In this document: in pieces, positions 15,765-24,139 of the stretch | Layout: the number at the start of each line of letters is the position of its first letter | How positions within the stretch are numbered: position 1 is the stretch's first letter | NCBI RefSeq assembly: GCF_025642255.1 | Contig: NZ_CP106759.1 | Span: 895,501 to 959,500, forward strand | DNA: 64,000 nucleotides | Origin: Stenotrophomonas maltophilia | GTDB taxonomy: Bacteria; Pseudomonadota; Gammaproteobacteria; Xanthomonadales; Xanthomonadaceae | Direction of reading: 5' to 3' | The notes under the pieces: generated by a model | What the model was told of the DNA's origin: nothing | The model's database searches: none | The model's input: only the letters and a program-made list of their open reading frames with translations | Program-made: the position numbers and the translations under genes

Positions 15765-17788
15765 TGCTCATGTCCATACTTTCCCGCTGGCAGCGCGTGC
15801 TGCCGGCGTCGCTGGCGATCTTCATGCTGCTGGCCGGCAGCGGCTGCGCGATGGTCACCGTCAAGCAGGTGAAATCCAGTGACTCGCTGGTCAACAAGCG
15901 TGCCGATGTGCTCAACACCGGCAGGCTCAGCCCGGCGGCCCGGGAAACGCTGAGTGCAGCCGGGCTGGATGAGTCGCAGTGCGAGAAGGACTTCGTGGTC
16001 TGTCGCAGCACGCTGTTGATGACCGACGATCTCAACGTCGAACAGCGGCTGTCCGCGTTGTCGGAGCTGTGGGTGAAGGCAGCGTTGGCGCTGACCCCGA
16101 AGAAGACGGCGGCGGGCGATCCACCGATGAGCGATGCCGCACTGGATGCATGGCTGGAAGCGGCGCGCTATGCCTACGCCTACCTGTTCTACAGCGGCCG
16201 TTCGCCGTCCGATCGGGCGTTCGAGGACCGGCAGACGCAGGTGCGCGACTACTACAACTATGCAGCCGAGAAGGCCGCGGTGGTTCTGTTCGTGCGGGCG
16301 CGCGCCGCCGCGCTCGCCGGCGAGGACTATACGAAGCCGATCACGGTCGGCAGCTGGTCGCTGGCCTCCAACTACCAGCAGCTGGCCCTGAAGAGCATTC
16401 CGGCGCAGCTGGTACCCGCTGGCACGGTCAGCTTCGTCGGCCTGCGCAGTACCTATCGACGCGACGGTTTCGGTGCGGAGCTGGTGATGGTGATGGACCC
16501 GCCGAAGCTGGTTGCTCCGGCGGTCTCCGCAGATGGCCCGAAGGCGGACGACGGGCAGGACGACGACAGCGATGCGCGTCGTGGTCGCCGCCATCGCCAT
16601 GATGATGCGGTGCCGGAGTTCAGCGAGATGTCCTCGATCAACGTCACCGCGCTGCTGCGCTTCGAGGGCAGCACGCTGGAGGACGTGATGCGTACCCGCC
16701 GGGTCGAGCTGGACGCTTATTCGCCCGAAGCGACCGAGCGCATCACCCTGCACGGCGAGCAGGTGCCGCTGGCCGGCAACTTCACTGCCGCCTACGGCCT
16801 GTGGCTGGCGCAGAGTGGCTTCGCCCGGCAATCGCTGCGCACGCTGTTCGGCATGAGCGAGGGTATCGGTGAGCCGCACATCTACCTGATGCAGCCGTGG
16901 GATCCGAACCGCCGCATCATCTTCATGCTGCATGGCCTGGCCAGCAGCCCGGAAGCGTGGGTGAACCTGGCCAACGAGATCATGGGCGATCCCGAGCTGC
17001 GCCAGCAGTTCCAGGTGTGGCAGGTGTATTACCCGACCAACGCGCCGATCGCGCTGAACCGCTATGAGATCGCTACTGCATTCAACGACACGCTGAAGCA
17101 TTTCGACCCGGATGGCAGCACGCGCGCCTCGAAGGACATGGTCTACATCGGTCACAGCATGGGCGGCGTGTTGGCCCGCCTGCTGGTGAGCGACTCGGGC
17201 GACGTGCTGTGGAACGACCTGCTGGCCAACTATGACCTGAAGGGTGAACGACTGAAGCGGGTGCAGAACAAGCTGGGCCCGCTGCTGCACTTCAAGGCGC
17301 AGCCGAATGTGGAACGGGCGATCTTCATCGCCGCCCCGCATCAGGGCACCGACATCGCCGGCAACAGGGTCGGCCGCCTGATCGGCCGTCTGGTGCGCCT
17401 GCCGCTGACCATCCTGGGCAAATTCGAGGATGTGTTCCTGGCGCTGGCGCAGGCCGAGCAGCAGGTTGACGGCACCGCCAAGCCGAAGATTCCCAACAGC
17501 ATCGACAACCTCAAGGCCAGCGATCCGTTCGTGAAGGCGGCCGCACAGCTGCCGATCGAAGCGGGCCTGAAGTACCACTCGATCATCGCCCAGCGCAAAC
17601 CGGAACTGCCGTTGGAGAAATCCGACGATGGGCTGGTGCCGTATTGGAGCGCGCACCTGCCGGGGGCGCTGTCGGAGAAGGTCATCATCTCCGGACACAG
17701 CGTGCAGGAATCGCCGCAGGCCGTGCTGGAGGTGCGCCGCATCCTGCACCGGGACATCGATGACGTGGACGCGGCGGCCACGCCATGA
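15764..17788 (+). CDS. Lipoprotein alpha/beta hydrolase
   Basis: 674 residues if started at ATG 15764, which overlaps the stop of the DUF4105 gene. GTG 15761 is also in frame. A lipobox LLAGSGC ends the signal peptide near residue 28, so the protein should be lipid-anchored. The N-terminal ~250 residues are of unknown fold. An acidic then basic insert, rich in Asp, Arg and His, lies near 260-285. The C-terminal half is an alpha/beta hydrolase: IIFMLHGLASSPEAW near 385-399 (oxyanion region) and the nucleophile elbow YIGHSMGGVL near 463-472. A late GHSV near 645 may hold the catalytic His. Probable esterase or lipase; the substrate is unknown. Confidence 0.85.
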   Translation: MLMSILSRWQRVLPASLAIFMLLAGSGCAMVTVKQVKSSDSLVNKRADVLNTGRLSPAARETLSAAGLDESQCEKDFVVCRSTLLMTDDLNVEQRLSALSELWVKAALALTPKKTAAGDPPMSDAALDAWLEAARYAYAYLFYSGRSPSDRAFEDRQTQVRDYYNYAAEKAAVVLFVRARAAALAGEDYTKPITVGSWSLASNYQQLALKSIPAQLVPAGTVSFVGLRSTYRRDGFGAELVMVMDPPKLVAPAVSADGPKADDGQDDDSDARRGRRHRHDDAVPEFSEMSSINVTALLRFEGSTLEDVMRTRRVELDAYSPEATERITLHGEQVPLAGNFTAAYGLWLAQSGFARQSLRTLFGMSEGIGEPHIYLMQPWDPNRRIIFMLHGLASSPEAWVNLANEIMGDPELRQQFQVWQVYYPTNAPIALNRYEIATAFNDTLKHFDPDGSTRASKDMVYIGHSMGGVLARLLVSDSGDVLWNDLLANYDLKGERLKRVQNKLGPLLHFKAQPNVERAIFIAAPHQGTDIAGNRVGRLIGRLVRLPLTILGKFEDVFLALAQAEQQVDGTAKPKIPNSIDNLKASDPFVKAAAQLPIEAGLKYHSIIAQRKPELPLEKSDDGLVPYWSAHLPGALSEKVIISGHSVQESPQAVLEVRRILHRDIDDVDAAATP

Positions 17789-17799
17789 CTGCACTGATC

Positions 17800-17816
17800 G
17801 CCGGGCCACGCCCGGC
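17800..17816. terminator. Single SMAG-type hairpin between convergent genes
   Basis: GCCGGGC-CAC-GCCCGGC lies in the 45-base gap between the lipoprotein hydrolase and the oppositely oriented MFS gene. There is no T-run, so if it ends transcription it is by a repeat-type or Rho-assisted mechanism. Confidence 0.4.
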
Positions 17817-17833
17817 CGAATCAACCGGTGGCG

Positions 17834-19201
17834 TTACACCCGGCGTGCAATCAGCGTGGACAGCAGAGCCAGGCCCAGGGTGATCGCCAGGCACAGCACG
17901 TAGCCGATGTGCGGCCTGTCGTCCACGAACAGGGCAAACAGCGCGCCGGAGACGGCCAGTGCGGTGGTGACCGCCAGCGCCTCGCTCAACTGCAGCGCCG
18001 AGGTGTTGGCTCCCTGTTCGTGCGGTGCCGAAAGGGACAGGGTCAGTACCGAAAGACTGGCGTAGATCATGCCCATGCCGAAGCCGGTCAGCGTCCAGCC
18101 GATCAGAGCCACCGGCAGCGGTACCGTGCGGAACAGCACCGCCAGCGTGGCCGCGATACCGATCGCCATCAGCGGCGTTCCCGCGCGCAGCAGCTGCTGG
18201 CGTGACCAGCCATTGCGCTGGTGGCCCTGCAGCCACGACCCGGCGAACCAGCCCAATGCCCCCAGGCTCAACACCGCGCCGGCCCCGCTGGGTGACAGCC
18301 CGCGCTCGCGCTGCAGCAGCAGTGGCAGGTAGGCCTCGCAGGCGAAGAATGCCGCAGCGGCGATGCCGCGCAGGGCGATCACACTGGGCAGGCCGCGATG
18401 CACGCGCAAGGTGCCGGCGGGCAGCAGCCGCTGCACGCAGAACAGCAGCGCAAGCATCGCCACAGCGATGCACAGCACTGCCGCCATCCCTTGCTGCTGC
18501 CCGCCGAGATACAACAGCAGCGCTGCCAGCGACGCGCCGCTGGCCCAGCGCACCACCCGGCTGCGATTGCCGCTGTCGCCCGCAGGCGAGGGCTGCAGGC
18601 GTGACAGTGCAGGTCGCAGCAGCAATGCAGCGGGTAGCGCCAGCAGCGGCACGGCCAGGAACACCCACCGCCAGCCCAGGTGCTGCACGATGAGCCCGCT
18701 CGCAGCCGGGCCGATCATCGACGGCACCACCCAGCCAGCGGAGAATGCTGCGAACACCTTCGGCCGCAGCGGTTCGGGGTAGGTACGGCCGACCATCACA
18801 TACAGCGAGACCGAGATCGCACCCGCGCCCAGGCCCTGCAGCAGCCGCCCGGCCACCAGTATCCCCATGTGCGTGGCCAGGCCGGCCAGCAGCAGGCCCA
18901 GTACGAAGCACGCCAGGCCCCACCACAGCGGCCGCGCGGGCCCGTGCCGGTCGGCCCAGAGGCCAGCGAGTGTCATGCCGATGACGCTGGTGGCGAGGGT
19001 CCCGCCGAAGGCCAGCGCGTACAGGCGGAGCCCGTCGAGTGCGGCGGCGACGGTGGGCATGGCTGCGGCCACCGCCAGCGCTTCGAAGGCGTGCAGCGAA
19101 ACCAGGGCGACCATGCCGAGGGTGGTCGCACGATAGCGCGCGGAGAGGATGGAGGTTTCGGCAGGAGGGGCGGCGTCGGCAGCAGGTGGAGTCGGGGTCA
19201 T
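17834..19201 (-). CDS. MFS transporter controlled by SoxR
   Basis: 455 residues, starting MTPTPPAADAAPP. The frame runs further back, but earlier starts would cross the SoxR operator and the soxR start. About 12-14 helices are seen, with the MFS loop motif GLWADRHGPARPLW near 76-89, motif C-like GWVVPSMIGPAASGLIV near 150-166, and GRLLQGLGAGAISVSLYVMVGRTYP near 113-137. The pattern fits drug/H+ antiporters. It is divergent from soxR, with a shared operator whose geometry is that of a MerR-activated promoter reading toward this gene. Likely exports redox-cycling compounds such as phenazine-type or quinone drugs (inference). Confidence 0.88.
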   Translation of the reverse strand: MTPTPPAADAAPPAETSILSARYRATTLGMVALVSLHAFEALAVAAAMPTVAAALDGLRLYALAFGGTLATSVIGMTLAGLWADRHGPARPLWWGLACFVLGLLLAGLATHMGILVAGRLLQGLGAGAISVSLYVMVGRTYPEPLRPKVFAAFSAGWVVPSMIGPAASGLIVQHLGWRWVFLAVPLLALPAALLLRPALSRLQPSPAGDSGNRSRVVRWASGASLAALLLYLGGQQQGMAAVLCIAVAMLALLFCVQRLLPAGTLRVHRGLPSVIALRGIAAAAFFACEAYLPLLLQRERGLSPSGAGAVLSLGALGWFAGSWLQGHQRNGWSRQQLLRAGTPLMAIGIAATLAVLFRTVPLPVALIGWTLTGFGMGMIYASLSVLTLSLSAPHEQGANTSALQLSEALAVTTALAVSGALFALFVDDRPHIGYVLCLAITLGLALLSTLIARRV

Positions 19202-19248
19202 GCGGAAAGTCTGGGAGGCCGCGCTTGTCATCCGGCGGCGAAGACCGC

Positions 19249-19279
19249 AGCATGACACCTGAACTATAGTTGAGGTCAA
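19249..19279 (-). promoter_or_regulatory. SoxR-dependent promoter with SoxR box
   Basis: The near-perfect palindrome CCTGAACTATAGTTGAGG (19258-19275) differs little from the enterobacterial SoxR box CCTCAAGTTAACTTGAGG. On the minus strand a -35 TTGACC (19274-19279) and a -10 CATGCT (19249-19254) flank it with a 19-bp spacer. That overlong spacing is the one MerR-family activators correct by twisting DNA. It drives the MFS gene and may also autoregulate soxR, which starts 8 bases to the right of the box. Confidence 0.8.
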
Positions 19280-19282
19280 GCA

Positions 19283-19717
19283 ATGGTGTCGCAGGAACTG
19301 AGTGTGGGTGAGGTGTCGCAGCGCAGCGGCGTGGCCGTATCCGCACTGCACTTCTATGAGCGCAAGGGCCTGATCAGCAGCCTGCGTACCTCGGGCAACC
19401 AGCGCCGCTTCAGCCGCGACGTGCTGCGCCGGCTGGCGGTGATACGCGTTGCACAGCGCGTGGGCATGCCGCTGGAGGCGGTGGCGCGTGCTTTCGAAAG
19501 CCTGCCGCAGGGCAGGGCACCGACCAAGGCCGACTGGGCCACGCTGTCCGCACGCTGGCGGACCGAGCTGGATGAGCGCATCCACATGCTGCAGCTGCTG
19601 CGTGACGAACTGACCGGGTGCATCGGTTGCGGCTGCCTGTCACTGAAGCGCTGCCGGCTGGCCAACCCAGAAGATGTCCTCGGGGAACGGGGTGACGGTC
19701 CGATGCGCTGGGGCTGA
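19283..19717 (+). CDS. soxR: Redox-sensitive transcriptional activator SoxR
   Basis: 144 residues. The MerR-type winged helix-turn-helix is at the N-terminus ([26 protein letters not shown] near 6-31), then a dimerisation helix. The [2Fe-2S] cluster motif [12 protein letters not shown] follows, with Cys at 113, 116, 118 and 124, the SoxR spacing. The cluster senses redox-cycling drugs by oxidation. No soxS is present, as expected outside enterobacteria, where SoxR directly controls pumps and oxidoreductases. The divergent MFS gene with a SoxR-type promoter is the obvious target. Confidence 0.97.
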   Translation: MVSQELSVGEVSQRSGVAVSALHFYERKGLISSLRTSGNQRRFSRDVLRRLAVIRVAQRVGMPLEAVARAFESLPQGRAPTKADWATLSARWRTELDERIHMLQLLRDELTGCIGCGCLSLKRCRLANPEDVLGERGDGPMRWG

Positions 19718-19758
19718 GGCCCCGGCACATCGGAGGGCACGCCAGGCTGGATCATGCA

Positions 19759-20361
19759 TCACCAGACGGTGATCGTTTCACCGCTCAGGATGCCTTCCAC
19801 CGCGCGCTGGTACGCCAGTGCCGCGCGCTGGGCGGTGACCGCTTCAAAGCCGGGGAAGTAGGGCGCGTAGGCATCCATTGATTCGACCAGCACATTCGGG
19901 CTGACGACATTGATGCGCAGCCCGCGGGGCAGCAGCTCCAGGGCCGCTGCGCGCACGAATCCTTCCAGCGCGGCGTTCACCGAGGTTGCATTGACGCCGT
20001 CGCGGATCGGCTGGGCACTGACGATGCCGCTGGTCAGGGTGATCGAGCCACCGGCGGTGAGGTGATGCTGGGCGGCCAGTGCCAGCCGTACCTGACCGAG
20101 CAGCTTGTCCTGCAGGCCGACGTTGAACCGTTCGGGCGTCATGTCACGCAGAGGACCAAAATGCAGTTTGCCTGCGGTGGAAATCACCGCATCGACCGCG
20201 CCGGTGCGGGCAAACAGTTCGTTGACGCTGGCATCGTCGGTCAGATCGACGCGCAGCGTGCCGCTGCTGCGCCCTGCGTCCAGGATCTGGTGCTGCTGAC
20301 CGAGCTGGCGCGCGACGGCCTGGCCGAGCGTGCCGGTGGCGCCCACGAGAAGAATCTTCAT
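19759..20361 (-). CDS. Short-chain dehydrogenase/reductase
   Basis: A 200-residue compact SDR. The N-terminal nucleotide site is VGATGTLGQAVARQLG near 6-21, slightly unusual (GATGTLG). An NAD-ribose side follows at AGRSSGTLRVDLTD, then the ISTAGKL motif near 60-66, and SGIV-containing strand 5 near 111-114. The catalytic Tyr-x-x-x-Lys pair is replaced by a stretch NATSVNAALEGFVRAAALELLP, with no Tyr or Lys visible at the expected place. That places it with the small SDRs (YdfG/Ycik-like short type), whose activity is unclear. It is divergent from a LysR regulator, which probably controls it. Confidence 0.85.
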   Translation of the reverse strand: MKILLVGATGTLGQAVARQLGQQHQILDAGRSSGTLRVDLTDDASVNELFARTGAVDAVISTAGKLHFGPLRDMTPERFNVGLQDKLLGQVRLALAAQHHLTAGGSITLTSGIVSAQPIRDGVNATSVNAALEGFVRAAALELLPRGLRINVVSPNVLVESMDAYAPYFPGFEAVTAQRAALAYQRAVEGILSGETITVW

Positions 20362-20437
20362 GACGGTTCCTTGCTTGGGGGAGATGAAGCGCAGTCTGCG
20401 CCGTGACGACGCGGTTTGGTAAGCCGCGTATGATTTG

Positions 20438-20452
20438 CTGATTACTAATCAG
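20438..20452. promoter_or_regulatory. LysR-type operator between SDR and LysR genes
   Basis: CTGATTA-C-TAATCAG is a perfect 7+1+7 palindrome and contains the LysR signature T-N11-A. It lies in the 100-base divergent gap, 9 bases before the LysR start. It stands out because the surroundings are GC-rich. Likely the recognition site for the adjacent LysR protein. Confidence 0.65.
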
Positions 20453-20461
20453 GACTTAGCA

Positions 20462-21337
20462 ATGGACATGCTGCGCTGCATGCAGGCCTTCGTCGCCGTG
20501 GCCGAGCGCGGGAGTTTCGCCGCTGCCGCCGAGCACCTGCAGGTGTCTGCGGTGATGGTGGGCAAGTACATCCAGCAGCTGGAAAGCCACCTCGGCACCG
20601 CGCTGTTGCAGCGGAACACGCGGCGGCAGCGCCTGACCGAAGCGGGTAGCGCCTATCTGGCCGGTTGCCGGCAGGTGCTGGAACAGGTGCAGCAGGCCGA
20701 GGCGGACGTGGCCGGCCTGCAGTTGCAGCCGCGCGGTGTGTTGCGGGTCAGTGCTCCCACCACCTGGGGCAGCTGCGTGCTGGCGCCCCGGTTGGCCGAA
20801 CTGCTGCGTGCACAGCCGCTGCTGAACATCGAACTGGATCTGAGCAATCGGCGGGTGGACCTGATCGAAGACGGCTTCGACGCGGCGATCCGGGTCGGTC
20901 CGCTGCCCTCGGCGGACATCGTGGCGCGTCCGCTGCCTCCCTATGCGATGAGCCTGTGCGCAGCGCCGTCGTACCTTCGCCGTCGAGGCACGCCGCGGAC
21001 GCCCGCGGATCTGCAGGGGCACGATTGCCTGAGCCACCTGGCGTGGCGTGGCGGGCACGGTTGGCAGCTGGCCAGTGGCGAGCATGTGGACTGGGAGGCA
21101 CGGCTCACCAGCAATGACGGCTTCGCGCTGCGCGAGGCTGCCGTGGCGGGTGCCGGATTGATTCTGCAACCGACGGCGCTGCTGGCCACTGAGATCGCTG
21201 CGGGCCGGCTGAAACCGCTGCTGCGCGACCATCTGCCGGCGCCGCGGCCGATGCACCTGATCTATCTGCCGGACCGTCGCCCGCGCCCGCGCCTGCAGTG
21301 CTTCGTCGACTTCGTCATGACCACGTTGGGGCAATGA
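20462..21337 (+). CDS. LysR-family transcriptional regulator (divergent from SDR)
   Basis: 291 residues from the ATG at 20462. An upstream in-frame start at 20435 would read through the palindromic operator. The N-terminal helix-turn-helix is MLRCMQAFVAVAERGSFAAAAEHLQVSAVMVGKYIQQLE, typical of the group that regulates oxidoreductases. The C-terminal substrate domain includes DLIEDGFDAAIRVGPLPSADIVARPL near 136-161. Gene context and the palindrome suggest control of the SDR at 19759-20361. The effector is unknown. Confidence 0.92.
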   Translation: MDMLRCMQAFVAVAERGSFAAAAEHLQVSAVMVGKYIQQLESHLGTALLQRNTRRQRLTEAGSAYLAGCRQVLEQVQQAEADVAGLQLQPRGVLRVSAPTTWGSCVLAPRLAELLRAQPLLNIELDLSNRRVDLIEDGFDAAIRVGPLPSADIVARPLPPYAMSLCAAPSYLRRRGTPRTPADLQGHDCLSHLAWRGGHGWQLASGEHVDWEARLTSNDGFALREAAVAGAGLILQPTALLATEIAAGRLKPLLRDHLPAPRPMHLIYLPDRRPRPRLQCFVDFVMTTLGQ

Positions 21338-21351
21338 GCATCGGGGGAGAT

Positions 21352-21391
21352 GGGGTCAGATCCCTTTGCCCCGGCAGAGGGATCTGACCCC
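21352..21391. repeat. 40-bp inverted repeat, GGGGTCAGA type
   Basis: GGGGTCAGATCCCTTTGCC and its near-complement GGCAGAGGGATCTGACCCC form a long hairpin between the LysR gene and the convergent proC. A sister element with the same outer arms lies at 46956-46995. Probable dispersed repeat; it could act as a two-way terminator. Confidence 0.75.
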
Positions 21392-21397
21392 AAGGAA

Positions 21398-22219
21398 TCA
21401 GTCGTTTGCCGCTGACAGTTCCTGGCCGCGCACCTGTGCGGCGCGCAGCGCGGCATCCACCAGTGCCTCGAAGCCGCCGGCCTGGAAGCTTTCGATCGCA
21501 GCCTGGGTGGTGCCGTTGGGCGAGGTCACGCGGCGGCGCAGCTCGGCGGGACTTTCGCCCGCTTCATCGAGCATGCGTGAGGCGCCCAGCAGCGTCTGCA
21601 CCACCAGCGTGCGTGCGGCGTCGGCGGGCAGACCCTGGGCGATGCCTGCCGCTTCCATCGCTTCGGCGAGCAGGAACACATAGGCCGGACCGCTGCCGGA
21701 GACAGCGGTGACCGAATCCATCAACGGCTCGCTGTCGATCCATACCGTGCGTCCAGCACTGGCCAGCAGGTGCTCGGCCTGGGCCCGCTGCGGTGCATCC
21801 ACTGCCGGTGTTGCGTACAGGCCGGTGACGCCGGCACCGAGCAGCGCGGGCGTGTTGGGCATCGCGCGCACCACCGGCAACGTGCCGCCCAGCCAGCGCT
21901 GCAGCTGCGTGCTGGTGATGCCGGCGGCGATCGAGACCACCAGCGGTCGGTTGTCCTGCGCCAGCGGCTGCAGCGACTGGCAGACGTCGCGCAGTACCTG
22001 TGGCTTGACCGCCAGCAGCCAGGTCTGGCCCTGCGCGGCGGCCGCGCTGGCGCTGTCGTGGGTATGCACGCCGAAGTCGCTGGCAAGCGCATCGCGCACG
22101 GCGGCGACCGGCTCGGCCACGTGGATGCGCGTGGCAGGCACGCCCTGGCGGATCAGGCCGGCGATCAGGCTGCGTGCCATGTTGCCGCCGCCGATGAAGG
22201 TGATGGAATCTGCTGCCAT
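21398..22219 (-). CDS. proC: Pyrroline-5-carboxylate reductase
   Basis: Last step of proline synthesis: reduces pyrroline-5-carboxylate with NAD(P)H. The 273-residue protein has the Rossmann start ITFIGGGNMARSLIAGLI near residues 6-23. The family C-terminal signature is seen as SVTAVSGSGPAYVFLLAEAMEAAGIAQGLP (about 168-197), and SPAELRRRVTSPNGTTQAAI lies near 228-247. Length and order match ProC. It lies 18 bases downstream of yggS on the same strand, a widespread pairing. Confidence 0.97.
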   Translation of the reverse strand: MAADSITFIGGGNMARSLIAGLIRQGVPATRIHVAEPVAAVRDALASDFGVHTHDSASAAAAQGQTWLLAVKPQVLRDVCQSLQPLAQDNRPLVVSIAAGITSTQLQRWLGGTLPVVRAMPNTPALLGAGVTGLYATPAVDAPQRAQAEHLLASAGRTVWIDSEPLMDSVTAVSGSGPAYVFLLAEAMEAAGIAQGLPADAARTLVVQTLLGASRMLDEAGESPAELRRRVTSPNGTTQAAIESFQAGGFEALVDAALRAAQVRGQELSAAND

Positions 22220-22237
22220 GGAAGTCTCCTCGGAATG

Positions 22238-22915
22238 TCAGGCCGGCCGCGGACGGGCGCCGAACAGGGCGGTGCCGATGCGCACCAGGGTGGCGCCTTC
22301 GGCGATGGCCTCGGTGTAGTCGCTGCTCATGCCCATCGAAAGGGTATCGACCTGGGGGAAGCGGTCGGCCAGTGTCTGGAAAAGTGTGCGCATGCGCACG
22401 AATGCGTCGCGGCGGCGTTCCGCCTCCGGCCACGGCGCCGGGATCGCCATCAGACCCCGCAACCGCAGGCCAGGCTCGGCGGCGATGGCCTCGGCCAGGG
22501 CCTGGACGTCCTCTGGCGCGCAGCCGTGCTTGCTCGATTCATCATCGATGTTGACCTGGATCAGCACGTTCAGCGCTCCGCGCGCCGCCGGTCGATGGCG
22601 GGCCAGCGCAGTCACCAGCTTGGGACGGTCCACGCTCTGCACCCAGTCGAAATGCGTGGCCACCGCTTCGGCCTTGTTGGACTGCAGATGGCCGATCAGG
22701 TGCCATTCCAGGTCGAGGTGCTGCAGCGCCTGCATCTTGGCCAGCGCCTCCTGCACGTAGTTTTCGCCGAAGGCGCGCTGGCCCTGTGCAGCAAGGGCGG
22801 CCACGGCCTCGGCCGGTTGGGTCTTGGAGACCGCCAGCAGGCGCGGCGGCGCACGTCCGGCGGCCTCCGCCGCAGCGTGCAGGGTGCTCAGGATCTGGGG
22901 CAGGGCAGTGGCCAC
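22238..22915 (-). CDS. yggS: PLP-binding homeostasis protein, YggS/PLPBP family
   Basis: 225 residues of the single-domain alanine-racemase-like TIM barrel that carries PLP and balances vitamin B6 forms. Visible features are LLAVSKTQPAEAV near 26-38, where the Lys binds PLP, FGENYVQEALAKM near 50-62, EWHLIGHLQSNKA near 72-84, VDRPKL near 97-102, and the C-terminal LSMGMSSDYTEAIAEGATLVRIG with phosphate-binding residues. It is co-transcribed with proC, which is known for this family. pilT is divergent. Confidence 0.95.
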   Translation of the reverse strand: MATALPQILSTLHAAAEAAGRAPPRLLAVSKTQPAEAVAALAAQGQRAFGENYVQEALAKMQALQHLDLEWHLIGHLQSNKAEAVATHFDWVQSVDRPKLVTALARHRPAARGALNVLIQVNIDDESSKHGCAPEDVQALAEAIAAEPGLRLRGLMAIPAPWPEAERRRDAFVRMRTLFQTLADRFPQVDTLSMGMSSDYTEAIAEGATLVRIGTALFGARPRPA

Positions 22916-23002
22916 GTAACGCGTTCCAATCGATCAGGAGGCTATACTGCCGCCCGGGGAAAGATCCTTCCAGTCGAAGCCGTTATTGGGGAGTAGCCGC
23001 TC

Positions 23003-24040
23003 ATGGATATCGCCGAGCTGTTGGCGTTTTCCGTAAAGAACAAAGCGTCCGACCTGCACCTGTCCGCAGGCCTGCCGCCGATGATCCGCGTGGACGGCGA
23101 CGTTCGCCGCATCAACATCCCGGCACTGGACCACAAGCAGGTCCATGCGCTGGTGTACGACATCATGTCCGACAAGCAGCGCCGCGACTACGAGGAATTC
23201 CTCGAAGTGGACTTCTCGTTCGAGATCCCGTCGCTGGCACGTTTCCGCGTGAATGCGTTCAACCAGAACCGGGGTGCGGGCGCGGTGTTCCGTACCATTC
23301 CGTCGGAGGTTCTGACGCTGGAGGATCTGGCCTGCCCGCCGATCTTCCGCGAACTGATCCAGCAGCCGCAGGGCCTGATCCTGGTGACCGGCCCGACCGG
23401 TTCGGGCAAGTCGACCACGCTGGCCGCGATGATCGACTACATCAACAAGAGCGAATACGGCCACATCCTCACTGTCGAGGATCCGATCGAGTTCGTGCAC
23501 ACCTCGCAGAAGTGCCTGATCAACCAGCGCGAAGTACACCGTGATACGCATGGCTTCAACGAGGCACTGCGCTCGGCACTGCGAGAAGACCCGGACATCA
23601 TCCTGGTCGGCGAACTGCGCGACCTGGAAACCATCCGCCTGGCACTGACCGCCGCGGAGACCGGCCACCTGGTGTTCGGCACCCTGCACACCAGTTCGGC
23701 GGCCAAGACCATCGACCGCATCATCGACGTGTTCCCGGCCGGCGAGAAGCCGATGGTGCGCTCGATGCTGTCCGAGTCGCTGCGCGCGGTGATCTCGCAG
23801 GCACTGTTGAAGAAGGTGGGCGGCGGCCGTACCGCAGCGTGGGAGATCATGGTGGGCACGCCGGCCATCCGCAATCTGATCCGCGAAGACAAGGTGGCGC
23901 AGATGTACTCGGCGATCCAGACCGGTCAGCAGCAGGGCATGATGACGCTCGACCAGCACCTGCAGGACCTGGTCAAGCGCAGCCTGATCACCCGCAACCA
24001 GGCGCGCGAGTACGCCAAGGACAAGCGACTGTTCGAGTAA
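23003..24040 (+). CDS. pilT: Twitching motility retraction ATPase PilT
   Basis: 345 residues. A hexameric cytoplasmic ATPase that depolymerises type IV pili. Walker A is GPTGSGKSTT near 130-139, the Asp box and Walker B region is EDPDIILVGELRD near 195-207, and the His box is TGHLVFGTLHTSSA near 220-233. The PilT-specific AIRNLIREDK motif lies near 290-299. The N-terminal PAS-like domain begins MDIAELLAFSVKNKASDLHLSAG. A ribosome site (GGGGAG) precedes the ATG. pilU follows after 99 bases. A TATACT box upstream may be part of its promoter. Confidence 0.98.
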   Translation: MDIAELLAFSVKNKASDLHLSAGLPPMIRVDGDVRRINIPALDHKQVHALVYDIMSDKQRRDYEEFLEVDFSFEIPSLARFRVNAFNQNRGAGAVFRTIPSEVLTLEDLACPPIFRELIQQPQGLILVTGPTGSGKSTTLAAMIDYINKSEYGHILTVEDPIEFVHTSQKCLINQREVHRDTHGFNEALRSALREDPDIILVGELRDLETIRLALTAAETGHLVFGTLHTSSAAKTIDRIIDVFPAGEKPMVRSMLSESLRAVISQALLKKVGGGRTAAWEIMVGTPAIRNLIREDKVAQMYSAIQTGQQQGMMTLDQHLQDLVKRSLITRNQAREYAKDKRLFE

Positions 24041-24139
24041 GGCAAGGCAGAAGCGGGCCCCGGCGCGCGACCGCGCCGGCGACTCCGCGATGTTCCGACC
24101 ATCGACTGAAGCCTGGCACATGCCTCCTGGGAGCCTGCC

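Noticed and set aside
15593..17824. Long minus-strand open frame opposite the DUF4105/hydrolase pair.
   Set aside because: Shadow of the real lipoprotein hydrolase in the opposite phase; no start with a ribosome site, no recognisable motif.
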